64,000 nucleotides of DNA from Candidatus Borrarchaeum weybense (GCA_019057385.1 JAHQJS010000006.1:641038-705037); one strand, 5' to 3'. Shown: positions 33,636-42,794, numbered from the stretch's first letter. Notes: generated by a model from the letters alone, not told the origin. Numbers and translations are program-made.

Positions 33636-33682
33636 ATGGTATCTCAGTCGTGATGATTGCGGTGGAATGAGCGGAGTGCCAT
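33636..33682. ncRNA. Tandem structured element, copy 2
   Basis: ATGGTA (33636-33641), bulged T, CTC pairs with GAG (33674-33676) and TGCCAT (33677-33682). The helix sequence differs entirely from copy 1, but pairing and the bulge position are kept, while the loop (GTGATGATTGCGG, TGGAATGAGC) is conserved. This covariation supports RNA structure. A third GTGATGA stands between the copies (33612) beside CTGA (33605). Confidence 0.6.
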
Positions 33683-33706
33683 AATAAGAGAAAAAGGGGT
33701 GATAAG

Positions 33707-34054
33707 TTGGGAAGGAAGAAAATAAAGATCACAGATGAGGAATTAGAACTAGAATCACAAGAATACACGTTAGAAGATTACAAAGAAACATTACATAGAG
33801 GGCAACTGTGTTTTGCAGTATTTAATGTCTGTCTTACAATCGTTACCATTGGAGTTTTATTACTAACATTAAACCTTGAGTACATAGCTCTACTAAGTTG
33901 TATTAATTTCTTCTTTGCATTCGTGTTATTTTTATCTCTCTTTGAATATCGCAAGAACGAAAGTATCGAAAGCAGTTACACCAAATTCTTAAAACGTAGA
34001 GCATATCGACGTAGACAAAATAAAAATGTTCCTCGCGGATGGATCCGCCTGTAA
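33707..34054 (+). CDS. Small membrane protein
   Basis: 115 residues from TTG behind GGGGTGA. A charged N-terminus (KKIKITDEELELESQEY), two spans at about 45-66 and 70-88, and a very basic tail (KRRAYRRRQNK). No family is recognised. The tandem structured element lies directly upstream and may control it. Confidence 0.5.
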   Translation: MGRKKIKITDEELELESQEYTLEDYKETLHRGQLCFAVFNVCLTIVTIGVLLLTLNLEYIALLSCINFFFAFVLFLSLFEYRKNESIESSYTKFLKRRAYRRRQNKNVPRGWIRL

Positions 34055-34113
34055 CATACCTTTTTCTTTCTTTTTTTGAAAACTTAATATTAGTACTTAG
34101 GTAATGAGGATCA

Positions 34114-34302
34114 ATTAGTAAAAGATATAAAGTAGTTCTTGGTTCTATAGAAGACTGTACAATGGTGATTGTTGTGACATCAGTTTTATCGACAAAAGAA
34201 GTCTCTGTCGAAAAAGGAAGAGAAGAGGAAAAGACGGTCTCTCAACTCGCTCTTGATGGTCTAAAATTAATTAAAGAATGTAAAGAAATCATCAAGTCGT
34301 AA
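34114..34302 (+). CDS. Small protein (possible ATT start)
   Basis: 62 residues from ATT, which follows a palindrome (34094) and GAGGA; the spacing is short. ATG at 34162 is the first normal start. The sequence is SKRYKVVLGSIEDCTMVIVV then a charged helix. No family is recognised. Convergent with the integrase gene. Confidence 0.4.
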   Translation: MSKRYKVVLGSIEDCTMVIVVTSVLSTKEVSVEKGREEEKTVSQLALDGLKLIKECKEIIKS

Positions 34303-34308
34303 ATTCAC

Positions 34309-35484
34309 TTATTTTTTAGTTTCTTTTTCAAGTATTTTAACGAAAAGTCCCTCTAATATTTCAAAACGATTAGTGAGAGCCTCTAATTTTTCTTGTTGCA
34401 CATCTCGTTCCTGTGTTGTCGATTTCAATCTTTCTTCTAACTGTTTAACAAGTTCACTTTCTTCGCGTACCTGTTCTTCAAGTTCTCTGGTATCTATAGA
34501 GATCGAGAGATATGGTTCTGCATTTTTGAAGTTTTTAATCATTTCTTTTTCAGTGTATTCATCATACGCGCCATCATAAGGTAGTGTCTGTCCCATACTC
34601 ATTTTTACTTGTTCAAAAGGCATCCATTGTTTTGCAACGCTTGAGAAGGCTTTTCTTATCGCGTGGAAGCCATACGGGTTAAATTTCCCATATTCTTTCA
34701 GTTCTTGAAACGTGACTATTTTTCCTTCGTATTTGGTCGACGGTATTCCTGCTTTAACGATCGTTTTTCGCATCTCTAATTGAGCGGTTCTTTTGGAAAT
34801 TCGTGCTCTTACTTTAAGATTACGAACAGAACCAAACAGAGGACTTTCAAAGAAAAGTTCTTCTCCTCTTTCTCTCTGCCATCGAACATATTGACGGAGT
34901 GTATCAATAGAATCTTTGCCTATCACTGCTTTTGCTTTTGTTTTTGTCTTAGAGCGCGTATATTCTATTACATGATACTGTTTGTCATTCTCTATTGCGG
35001 CACTCACATCTCCGTAATTAAGCCTGAGCATCGAACTTATATCCATCCCGGTCTGAAACGCGAGGATAATGAGGGTTTTTCCCCGCCAATCAGGGGAGGC
35101 CTCATAAAGTTTTCTGATCTCTTCTTTTCTATATACTGCCCTCTTATATTTTCGTGCGTTAGAACGTCGTTGTGATTTAATTCGAATTTCGTGGTAAGTT
35201 AAAAACGATTTGACTGCGTCTTCGTGGTTTGAAGCGGTTTTATCTGAGAGCCCTTGATCGAGTAAGTGTTTATAGAATATATTGAGTTTTGTTTTCGTTT
35301 TAACTTTGTTCTTTTTTGCTTCTTCGAGGAATTCATAAGGAGAAATCCCAAAAAAATGAAAGAATTTCTTGAGTTTGGTCCGATATTGTTTCTTAGTTGA
35401 TTCTTTCCTCCCCGCGAGAAACTCCTCTACATTTTCATACTTTTTAACCCATTCTTTAGAACTTACTTCTGTAATGGCAGTCAT
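34309..35484 (-). CDS. Tyrosine recombinase/integrase
   Basis: 391 residues. SAM-like N-terminal core-binding domain (~20-110), catalytic domain ~125-330, C-terminal coiled coil (~345-391). HAIRKAF gives the H-x-x-R motif, and the likely nucleophile is Tyr in AYDEYTEKEM. The first catalytic arginine position, usually T-G-x-R, reads TGMDISSML, with Asp instead of Arg. This may be a family variant with the Arg displaced, or an impaired enzyme. It marks the right end of the mobile region. Confidence 0.85.
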   Translation of the reverse strand: MTAITEVSSKEWVKKYENVEEFLAGRKESTKKQYRTKLKKFFHFFGISPYEFLEEAKKNKVKTKTKLNIFYKHLLDQGLSDKTASNHEDAVKSFLTYHEIRIKSQRRSNARKYKRAVYRKEEIRKLYEASPDWRGKTLIILAFQTGMDISSMLRLNYGDVSAAIENDKQYHVIEYTRSKTKTKAKAVIGKDSIDTLRQYVRWQRERGEELFFESPLFGSVRNLKVRARISKRTAQLEMRKTIVKAGIPSTKYEGKIVTFQELKEYGKFNPYGFHAIRKAFSSVAKQWMPFEQVKMSMGQTLPYDGAYDEYTEKEMIKNFKNAEPYLSISIDTRELEEQVREESELVKQLEERLKSTTQERDVQQEKLEALTNRFEILEGLFVKILEKETKK

Positions 35485-35599
35485 AAATACTTCTTCATGA
35501 GAAACTTGGTATTTAAATTTTATTCACGCATATACTATAGTAGTTAAACTATATTTTCACGCAGCTCATTTTGAAAGAGTAATAAAAACCACCAAAATC
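35485..35599. other. Junction between mobile element and chromosome
   Basis: Short gap after the integrase start. An imperfect repeat TTCACGCA occurs twice (about 35521 and 35555), with TATA-like ACTATAGTAG between, which could be part of an attachment site. No tRNA gene is seen. The position of att is not resolved. Confidence 0.3.
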
Positions 35600-36403
35600 T
35601 CAAGCGATCTCAATAACATCTGCTCTACACTGTTTGCAGTGTCGGAATTGAGGAATTATTTTTTCGCAAGCATTTCTTGCATTGATTATTTCGCTACATG
35701 AAGGTTTTCTAACATTCTCAAATAAAGCTAGTGGGATTAATGGAGTTATATTCTGGAGATGTGCACCTCTTTTCTTCACTTCAGCCGCAATTTCCGCTAT
35801 ATGCATGTCGTTTATTCCTGGGATCAGAATGGTATTTATTTTCGTAACTATCCCTTGTTTAACAACTTCGCTTAGCCCTTTCAGTTGTTTTTTTATCAGG
35901 AGTCGGACTCCCTCGTTCCCATCATATCTAATACCTTTGTACATTACATAGGAGTATATCTTAGCTCCAATTTTTGCATCTAAGCAGTTAATGGTTATTG
36001 TACAAGCTTGAACACCTAAATCTTTCAACGTTTCAGTATTTTCTTCTAATAATAGACCATTTGTGCTTAGACACAATATCAACTCTGGAAAGGCAATATG
36101 AATTTTCTCTAGTGTTTTGAATGTATTTTCATTATATAGTGGTTCACCCGGGCCAGCAATACCCGCTACTCTCAACCGTTCATTGTGTGCATATTTTCTG
36201 ACTAACTCAACAGCTTCATCAGGCGAAAGAATTTTCGTAGCCACTGAGGGTCTAAAAGCATGATAACTGCAGCCTATTTTTTGGTCACAGTAATTACATT
36301 TTATATTGCACTTTGGAGCGACTGGAAGATGAATTCGCCCGTATCTCGAATGGCCGTTGATATAACAAGGATGATTCTGCATTACGTACTGTAAACTGTC
36401 CAC
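35600..36403 (-). CDS. NifB-like radical SAM protein
   Basis: 267 residues. HPCYINGHSRYGRIHLPVAP precedes CNIKCNYCD, the radical SAM cluster. The end has RHCKQCRADV. Both follow NifB, which builds the NifB-co precursor of nitrogenase cofactors. It lacks the fused NifX domain. No nifHDK lies in the window, so a nitrogenase role is unproven, and paralogues of NifB with other roles exist. First recognisable chromosomal gene beside the element. Confidence 0.7.
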   Translation of the reverse strand: MDSLQYVMQNHPCYINGHSRYGRIHLPVAPKCNIKCNYCDQKIGCSYHAFRPSVATKILSPDEAVELVRKYAHNERLRVAGIAGPGEPLYNENTFKTLEKIHIAFPELILCLSTNGLLLEENTETLKDLGVQACTITINCLDAKIGAKIYSYVMYKGIRYDGNEGVRLLIKKQLKGLSEVVKQGIVTKINTILIPGINDMHIAEIAAEVKKRGAHLQNITPLIPLALFENVRKPSCSEIINARNACEKIIPQFRHCKQCRADVIEIA

Positions 36404-36709
36404 TCTTGTCCCTCAATCATATCAATTTGACCCTTAAGTTTAATTAGTAACTGTTTAGGTAATGAAACCTTTTTGTTAAGCGTTTAATTGAAGTACTTTG
36501 TGCTGTTTGTTATTGTAAATGCCCAAAAATCGGAAAGAATATGCCGATGGAGAAAGTTTTAACAGTAACAATTTAAGTATTAGATCTTTATATGAGGCTG
36601 ATGATGTAGTGCAAGAACATTGAGGAGGTGGGCGCTAATTTCCACTGTCGAAAGAATGATAGTAGAGTCACGAATGCTTTGCTCTAAATGAATCACGGAA
36701 GCGGATCTG
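36404..36709. other. 306-base stretch upstream of the beta-sandwich-like gene
   Basis: Contains a 34-codon frame at 36519-36623 (PKNRKEYADGESFNSNN), which is weak. A strong GAGGAGGTGG site at about 36622 is followed by ATT at 36638, in frame with the next gene but separated from it by one TGA codon. Confidence 0.4.
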
Positions 36710-37453
36710 ATGGGGCTTGACATCGCAAGAATCACATATGTTGATGACACTGGTGAACACAGATTATTGGATAACCCGCTAAAAAGAGTAAATGGTCTCT
36801 GGATAAAATGCAATATGAATAATTCTCAGAAGATCATAAAAAGTTGCGATTATTGGGAGATCGTTGACACGACTGCTTCATTTGCAGAAATTAGTGGTCA
36901 CAGAATTCGATACAGAGAAACTCATCTGCAATACGATCCCTTGAGGAATATATCCTTATCTCTTAACATCTGTGTGTATTTTCCAAAGCAACCGTTCTTT
37001 GTGCTTGATTACATGATAAAAAATACTTCGAAAAACTCATCACTTACTGATGTTTCTCTTTATTGGCTCATAGACCTTGATATCGAGGGTAAGGAGAGTT
37101 ACAAAGATAATTTTGCACGGTACGATGATGACATAATTTACCAATACCATTCGCGATCTAATGTTCATGCGGGCTTCTGTAGTACAATTAAATCATCCCG
37201 GTATGAATGTAACAGTCCTTATGGACTCAGAATCAAATCACATCACCTTAACTTAGGAAACATCAACTTTCGAGGTCCTGATGACTGTTCAATTGGCTTA
37301 CAATGGGATTTTGGACAGCTATCGCCTCAAAAAACGATCAACTTACCAGTGGTTTTTGCAGCAGGTATGGATAAAACACATTTCCACTCGAACATGGAGC
37401 AAGGTATTGCGCTATTAAATAAAATAAAAAATACAAATGATTCCACCTCTTAA
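36710..37453 (+). CDS. Beta-sandwich-like hypothetical protein
   Basis: 247 residues from ATG 36710. It is beta-rich with many aromatic residues (YWEIVDTTASFAEISGHRIRYR shortened to YWEIVDTTASF, SLYWLIDLDIEG, GLQWDFGQL), recalling the galactose-mutarotase-like N-domain of glycoside hydrolases, but no family is certain. The upstream in-frame extension from ATT 36638 would contain a UGA codon in the motif Cys-Ser-Lys-UGA. Either the gene starts at 36710, or the extension is read with recoding. The function is unknown. Confidence 0.5.
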   Translation: MGLDIARITYVDDTGEHRLLDNPLKRVNGLWIKCNMNNSQKIIKSCDYWEIVDTTASFAEISGHRIRYRETHLQYDPLRNISLSLNICVYFPKQPFFVLDYMIKNTSKNSSLTDVSLYWLIDLDIEGKESYKDNFARYDDDIIYQYHSRSNVHAGFCSTIKSSRYECNSPYGLRIKSHHLNLGNINFRGPDDCSIGLQWDFGQLSPQKTINLPVVFAAGMDKTHFHSNMEQGIALLNKIKNTNDSTS

Positions 37454-37528
37454 AGCCTCTTGAGGTGGGAGATGGGCGATGAACGCGACCGCCAGGAGAT
37501 TTATACATTATATTTAGGAGAAATAAAA

Positions 37529-37957
37529 ATGGACATAGAAGGTTATGTATTTCCTGATGATCTCTATTATTCCGACCAGTTTTTATGGATTCGCATAGAA
37601 AGTGACAATTTGGCGATAATCGGACTCAATGAACTTGCTGTAAAAGCGGTTAAAGAGTTTGCGCTCATCGAAATCTTCTATCCAGTTGGGTATGAAATAA
37701 CTGCGGGGAAGCCAATAGGGGCATCGGATTCGTGGAAGGGCTCTTTAACTCTTTACAACCCAATTTCTGGTAAAATAGTAGAAGTGAATCAAGATGTAGA
37801 ATATGATCCTCAATTGGTTATAACAGATCCGTATGGAGCAGGATGGTTTTTTAAAATCTCACCTATTAATTTGCTTGCAGACAAAGAAGCGTTAATGAAG
37901 GGAGGAAGCCCAGAACTCGTTAAATGGGTGAAGGCTACTATAAAAAAGTTAGTTTAA
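37529..37957 (+). CDS. GcvH-like lipoyl-carrier protein
   Basis: 142 residues from ATG behind TTTAGGAG. A glycine-cleavage-H fold: SDNLAIIGLNELAVKAVKEF, then WKGSLTLYNPISGKIVEVN. Lys70 has the spacing to the P-x-S-G motif expected for the lipoylated lysine. The carrier would hold lipoate for reversible redox or transfer steps. A second GcvH-like gene ends the Hdr cluster at 47462; no P/T proteins of the glycine cleavage system are in the window. Confidence 0.75.
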   Translation: MDIEGYVFPDDLYYSDQFLWIRIESDNLAIIGLNELAVKAVKEFALIEIFYPVGYEITAGKPIGASDSWKGSLTLYNPISGKIVEVNQDVEYDPQLVITDPYGAGWFFKISPINLLADKEALMKGGSPELVKWVKATIKKLV

Positions 37958-38002
37958 CATTGCTTTTCCTGGAGGCTATAACAAATTTCCTTTTATCGCT
38001 GT

Positions 38003-39337
38003 TTATGAGAGAGGATGTTTACTGAGAAGTTCATCTAATCGTTTTACAGTTGTGTTAATATCTGTTTTCTCTACTCCAATAGCAGCATTAATTGTAAGAT
38101 ATTGGGTTGGATATGTGTCATGGCATGTTCCAAAAGTAGAGTCTGCCTTAGGTAACCCGCGCGGTCCTGTTACTCGTAAAGTGTATAATTGCGCACCTAA
38201 TTTATGCGCGATTCTTGGTTCTGTAATTGTCATTGCTACAGCGATAGTACTATCTACTTCAAGTAAACGCTCTCCATGTTTTTCTGCCGTCTCTTCAAGT
38301 CTTGTTTTCAATAAATTATAGCATTCATTTTGTTGCTGTATTAATTCTCTATATCCATTCTCTCCTAATGATAGAATCGCGGCCAGAAATTGTACAACTG
38401 GTGCAGCAGTTGCACGTCCCGCGTATGAATGCGCTACTCTTTTAAGAAATTCTTCATCAGGTCCAGCTATAATAGATCCGCCAACAGGGCACAGAAAATT
38501 CTTGTCAGTAGATTGGATTATTGCATCTACACGTCCTTTAAAAATCGCGCTTCTTATCATCTTCATTATCACAGGTGATTGCACGCCATAAGCATTATTT
38601 ATTACATGTGGGATCCTCTTTTCTTTTGCTATTTTTGCTATTGAAATTACATCATCAGGCTGTCGTGGTGGGAAAAAGGTAGTTGTTGTCAAAATCGCAG
38701 AGGTGTGTTCATCTATTGCTGCTTCAACATCATTTGGATCAGAAATAACAGCATCACCGTCTAATTTACATTGTATAATTTTCGGTTGCAAATCAACAAG
38801 TGAAATACCGTTTAACGGTGATTCATGATCTATTCGAGGATAAACGACCTCTTGTCCTCCTGTAAGATCCCGTGCAACTTTTAATGCCAGACCAATGCTC
38901 ATACCAGTAGCTAGAGGGATGATGTATGCCCCTGAAATATTTTCAATTCCAAATTTTTTGAGTAAGTCTGTCGCAAGTCTGTTAGCGATCTGATACATTA
39001 AAGATCCGCCTGCTGCCTTTGGTTGAGGATCTATTAATACACCACTTCTTCCAACTCCATGATTAAATCCCGCAGCTAATTCTGAAACTAAAGGCGATGC
39101 AATTCTCGCTTCCCGTTCGCCGATTCGCGCCGCCTTAGGATCCTTATCTGTATCCATAGATGACAAAACCTTGAGCAATAATCTAATTGACTCATCAGAC
39201 CATCCCTCTTTTGGAAGTGTTCTTTGTTCAAAAAGCCTTTTTATAGGTTTTATTAGCGTTTCTTCCAAAACAATAAGACCACGATCCAGCATGTGAGGTG
39301 GTATTAATCCTAAAAGAAGTTCTTTTGGTAACTTCAT
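38003..39337 (-). CDS. spcS: O-phosphoseryl-tRNA(Sec):selenium transferase SepSecS
   Basis: 444 residues, close to the family length. It carries the SepSecS signature region GVGRSGVLIDPQPKAAG near residue 95 and the pyridoxal phosphate lysine in STDKNFLCPVGG near residue 279. It converts phosphoseryl-tRNA(Sec) to selenocysteinyl-tRNA(Sec), the archaeal/eukaryotic route, after PSTK. Its presence shows the cell makes selenocysteine and supports UGA recoding in the VhuU gene 6.4 kb downstream. Divergent from the FrhB-like gene. Confidence 0.9.
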   Translation of the reverse strand: MKLPKELLLGLIPPHMLDRGLIVLEETLIKPIKRLFEQRTLPKEGWSDESIRLLLKVLSSMDTDKDPKAARIGEREARIASPLVSELAAGFNHGVGRSGVLIDPQPKAAGGSLMYQIANRLATDLLKKFGIENISGAYIIPLATGMSIGLALKVARDLTGGQEVVYPRIDHESPLNGISLVDLQPKIIQCKLDGDAVISDPNDVEAAIDEHTSAILTTTTFFPPRQPDDVISIAKIAKEKRIPHVINNAYGVQSPVIMKMIRSAIFKGRVDAIIQSTDKNFLCPVGGSIIAGPDEEFLKRVAHSYAGRATAAPVVQFLAAILSLGENGYRELIQQQNECYNLLKTRLEETAEKHGERLLEVDSTIAVAMTITEPRIAHKLGAQLYTLRVTGPRGLPKADSTFGTCHDTYPTQYLTINAAIGVEKTDINTTVKRLDELLSKHPLS

Positions 39338-39400
39338 AGGAATCCCCTATTATATGTTATATGGTACTATTAGATAGTTTTCTTGCTCTTCAAATCAAGA

Positions 39401-39430
39401 TATAGTTCATTATAGTTCATTGTAGTTTAT
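39401..39430. repeat. Triple 10-bp tandem repeat
   Basis: TATAGTTCAT, TATAGTTCAT and TGTAGTTTAT stand head to tail in the divergent region between SepSecS and the FrhB-like gene. Candidate operator for one or both genes. Confidence 0.5.
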
Positions 39431-39598
39431 AAGATAAACCTTTTAAACCCTAAACTGTAGAATCCACTCGAACAACTAAAATAATCATTAATCATTAGTA
39501 GAAAGAAATTTAAAATGCTAGGCTTTGTCGTTTGAGGATATTGTTTTGATGTTCAATGAACATTTTACTATAAGTAGATGATAAGAGAGTGAGCTGAA

Positions 39599-40738
39599 AT
39601 GACTTTAGAAGTTGAACTTAAACTAGGCCCATTTACAGATTTAAAGGCTGATGTTATTGATAAAGGAAAGTGTACTGGTTGTGGTAGTTGCGTTGCTGTC
39701 TGCCCAACTCAAGTTATAAAATTTATTGATGACATTCCAACTCTTCAAGAAGTTCCTGGGGAGATTCCTGAGGGGGAACCACCCGTAGGCAAATGTATTG
39801 AGTGTAAACTTTGTTATTTTGTGTGCCCTGTCACAGAATCACTTGAGCCGCGTATGCAAGAATTATTTGGTACAGAAGATGTTTTTGGTACTTATCTAAA
39901 TCTCTACAAAGCTAAAACTAAGGTACCTGAGATCGCCGAAGTCGCTCAAGATGGAGGTATAGTCTCCACAATCTTAGCATTTGCATTTCAAAAAGGACTC
40001 ATAGATGGAGCTATAGTCTCTGAAGCAAGTGAGGAGAACCCATGGGTTCCAAAACCAAAGATCATTACTTCATATGAGGAATTAATGAAATCTGCCGGTA
40101 CGCGTTACTCACTCAGTCCTAATATTATTTCCCTTGCCCAATATAGGGAAGTTGTTGAGGAGTTATTAGTGAAACATCCGGTAGGCGAAGATTGGCTACG
40201 ATTGGCGTTTGTTGGAACGCCTTGTCAAGCACATGGCATAAGAAAGATGCATAATGCCTTGGAAGGTGCGGATATCCGCCCAGCAAATTTAGTTGTTTTA
40301 AATATTGGACTATTTTGTATGGAAAACTTCGATGCGAAGAAGTTGCATCAACTTATCTTAGATAAGACAGGCGCGACCATCGATCAGATACGCAAAATGG
40401 ATATTAAAAAAGGCGCTTTGCACATCTTTCCAAAAGATGGAGGAGACGCAAAAACTATACCCCTAGAGGAGACTACAGAGGCTGTAAGAAGTGGCTGTCA
40501 TTCATGCGAAGATCTTACTGCTTGGTATGCAGATATAAGTGTTGGAAGTATAGGCACGCCCGGTGGCTGGTCAACCGTCTTCGTCCGTACACAAAAAGGC
40601 AAAGATATCTTTGAAGGCGCCGTTAGAGCGAACATGATCAAAAAAGAGTCTCTTACAGAGAAAGGAGAGAGTTTATTACGCCGATTAACAAGTAAAAAAC
40701 AAGAAACAGGCAAAAAATACAAAGAAACTCATGTCTGA
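39599..40738 (+). CDS. FrhB/FpoF-like F420-binding iron-sulfur protein
   Basis: 379 residues from ATG behind GTGAGCTGA. The N-terminal ferredoxin part has CTGCGSCVAVCP and CIECKLCYFVCP near residues 24 and 66. The rest follows FrhB, including VGTPCQAHGI and CHSCEDLTAWYADISVG. FrhB-type subunits carry FAD and reduce F420. First gene of the Hdr-hydrogenase cluster, 44 bases before hdrA, so it probably links the complex to F420 and ferredoxin. Confidence 0.8.
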   Translation: MTLEVELKLGPFTDLKADVIDKGKCTGCGSCVAVCPTQVIKFIDDIPTLQEVPGEIPEGEPPVGKCIECKLCYFVCPVTESLEPRMQELFGTEDVFGTYLNLYKAKTKVPEIAEVAQDGGIVSTILAFAFQKGLIDGAIVSEASEENPWVPKPKIITSYEELMKSAGTRYSLSPNIISLAQYREVVEELLVKHPVGEDWLRLAFVGTPCQAHGIRKMHNALEGADIRPANLVVLNIGLFCMENFDAKKLHQLILDKTGATIDQIRKMDIKKGALHIFPKDGGDAKTIPLEETTEAVRSGCHSCEDLTAWYADISVGSIGTPGGWSTVFVRTQKGKDIFEGAVRANMIKKESLTEKGESLLRRLTSKKQETGKKYKETHV

Positions 40739-40782
40739 TTAATTTCATCATTTAATTAAATGTTTTAGTGGAGTGACGGTTC

Positions 40783-42780
40783 ATGAGTGAAGAAGTACTT
40801 CAAAAAAGCAAAGATGAAGAACCCCGAATTGGCGTTTACATTTGTCATTGTGGAAAGAACATAGCAGGAACAGTAGATAGCGAATCAGTTGCTGAATATG
40901 CAGCAAAATTACCAAATGTTGTAACTGCTAAGGATTATTTGTATACATGTTCTGAGCCTGGACAAAATATGATTCGGGATGATATCAAAGAACTTGGATT
41001 AAACCGCGTTGTTGTTGCGGCTTGTAGTCCAAAAATGCATGAAAATACCTTTAGAAAAACGATTACTGATTCTGGTCTAAATCCTTATGTTCTTGAAGTT
41101 GCAAATATTCGGGAGCAATGTAGCTGGTGTCATATGAATGAAAAAGAAAAAGCTACCGATAAAGCAAAGGACCTAGTACGTATGGCTGTTTTTAGAGCAA
41201 GCGACCTTGAACCACTAGAAAAGATGACTATACCTGTGGATAAATCAAGTTTAGTTATTGGCGGTGGAATTGCAGGAATCGAAACTGCGTTAGATATGGC
41301 TGATGCAGGCCTAAAGGTCTACTTAGTTGAGAGGGAGGTCAGCATTGGAGGAAAAATGGCGCAGTTAGACAAGACATTCCCAACACTCGACTGTTCTGCT
41401 TGTATTCTAACGCCAAAAATGGTTTCAGCATCTCGACATCCTAATATTACGCTTCTCACCTATTCTGAGGTAAAGCATGTAGATGGATATGTCGGAAATT
41501 TCAAGGTAACTGTTGAGAAAAAACCTCGCTATGTTGACATAGACGCTTGTACTGGGTGTGGCGAATGCGCCATTGTATGCCCAGTGAGAATTCCTAACGA
41601 ATTTGATATGAACCGCGGCAAGAGAGCGGCAATTGACGTTCCATTTCCTCAAGCAGTCCCGCTAAAATACGCGATTGATTCTGAGCACTGTCTTTACTTT
41701 AAAAACAAACTATGCACCACATGCAAACAGTTATGTCCTAAAAATGCCATAGATTACGATCAAGAGCCAGAAATAGTTGAATTAACTGTTGGTTCAATAG
41801 TAGTCGCCACGGGTTGCGATACCTTTGATGCTTCTAAGATCCCAGAACTAGGATATGAACGATATCCCAACGTCATTACGAATATGGACTTTGAACGGAT
41901 AGTTAATGCAGGCGGTCCGACGGAGGGCCACATCCTTAGACCTTCGGACAACAAGGAACCTAAGTCGGTAGCCTTTATTCAATGTGTAGGCGCACGAGAC
42001 GAAGAAAACGAATTGTACTGTTGCAGATATGGATGCATGGCTGCAATGAAGCAAGCGTATTTGTTAAAGGAGAAACTCGGACCTGACACAGATGTTTACA
42101 TCTGTTACATTGATCTCCGCTCCTTTGGTAAAGGATACGAAGAATTTTATCGAAAAATAAGGAACATGGGTGTCAAATTCATCAGAGGACAGCCATCTGA
42201 GATCTTACAAAATCCAGACGGATCACTAGTCTTCAATGTATACGATTCCAATATAGCTCGTCATATGGAAATAACTGTTGATATGGCTGTTCTTACCCTC
42301 GCATTAACACCACCTAAAGGAATTGATGAACTCCAACAAATCTTACGAATCTCAAGAGGTGCCGATGGTTACTTCCTAGAGGCCCACGTCAAATTACAGC
42401 CAGCAGAAACGCATACAAGAGGAATTATGCTTGCTGGAACTTGTATGGCACCTAGAGATATCACTGATACGGTATCACACGCAGCTAATGCTGCTGCCAA
42501 GGCAATTGATCTATTAGCTGCAGGTGAAGTTGAAATTGAACCGATTACTGCATGGGTTGACAAAGATATATGCAGTGGTTGTGGTGTGTGCCTTGATGTA
42601 TGTCCTTACTCTGCTATTAAAGGTGTTGATGTCGAAGGACACAGACGTGCGGAAGTAATTGATGCCCTGTGTACAGGTTGCGGCACATGTGGAGCTGCTT
42701 GTCCATCAAATGCAATAACAAATAGACATTATACTAGAAAACAACTGATGGATCAGGTAATAGCGGCTTTGGAGACTTAA
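40783..42780 (+). CDS. hdrA: Heterodisulfide reductase subunit A, HdrA
   Basis: 665 residues from ATG. N-terminal Cys region, then FAD-binding [16 protein letters not shown] near 158 and the insert [29 protein letters not shown]. Ferredoxin-type clusters are [24 protein letters not shown], and at the end [12 protein letters not shown] and [12 protein letters not shown]. HdrA holds the FAD that splits electron pairs in flavin-based bifurcation. At the position that can be selenocysteine in some relatives a sense codon is present here. In operon with MvhD. Confidence 0.9.
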   Translation: MSEEVLQKSKDEEPRIGVYICHCGKNIAGTVDSESVAEYAAKLPNVVTAKDYLYTCSEPGQNMIRDDIKELGLNRVVVAACSPKMHENTFRKTITDSGLNPYVLEVANIREQCSWCHMNEKEKATDKAKDLVRMAVFRASDLEPLEKMTIPVDKSSLVIGGGIAGIETALDMADAGLKVYLVEREVSIGGKMAQLDKTFPTLDCSACILTPKMVSASRHPNITLLTYSEVKHVDGYVGNFKVTVEKKPRYVDIDACTGCGECAIVCPVRIPNEFDMNRGKRAAIDVPFPQAVPLKYAIDSEHCLYFKNKLCTTCKQLCPKNAIDYDQEPEIVELTVGSIVVATGCDTFDASKIPELGYERYPNVITNMDFERIVNAGGPTEGHILRPSDNKEPKSVAFIQCVGARDEENELYCCRYGCMAAMKQAYLLKEKLGPDTDVYICYIDLRSFGKGYEEFYRKIRNMGVKFIRGQPSEILQNPDGSLVFNVYDSNIARHMEITVDMAVLTLALTPPKGIDELQQILRISRGADGYFLEAHVKLQPAETHTRGIMLAGTCMAPRDITDTVSHAANAAAKAIDLLAAGEVEIEPITAWVDKDICSGCGVCLDVCPYSAIKGVDVEGHRRAEVIDALCTGCGTCGAACPSNAITNRHYTRKQLMDQVIAALET

Positions 42781-42794
42781 AGGAGGAAAATGTC

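Larger units (their letters stand above)
1486..34103. repeat. Dispersed palindrome family TACYTARGTA
   Basis: A 10-bp palindromic word recurs across the mobile-element region, almost always between genes. Exact matches to TACYTARGTA start at 1486, 3609, 4215, 5599, 7536, 8067, 8446, 10270, 10297, 16411, 16882, 20161, 21521, 22848, 25163, 25526, 30274, 30695, 32871 and 34094. One-mismatch copies start at 2382, 10350 and 24078. The copy at 3609 extends to a 14-bp perfect palindrome. Several copies share a longer context, TTCGTGACTACTTAGGTA (5592, 10262, 10289), or are followed by ATGAGGA or TTAGGAT. Only the copy at 32871 lies well inside a gene. I found none between 36 and 64 kb. An element-specific operator, promoter element or partition/packaging site is inferred; the function is unknown. 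Confidence 0.85.

Noticed and set aside
1486..34103. Repeats as a CRISPR array
   Set aside because: The copies are 27 bases to several kb apart, palindromic, and lie between genes with no regular spacers or cas genes.
35485..35599. tRNA gene as attachment site beside the integrase
   Set aside because: No tRNA fold was found on either strand; the attachment site remains undefined.
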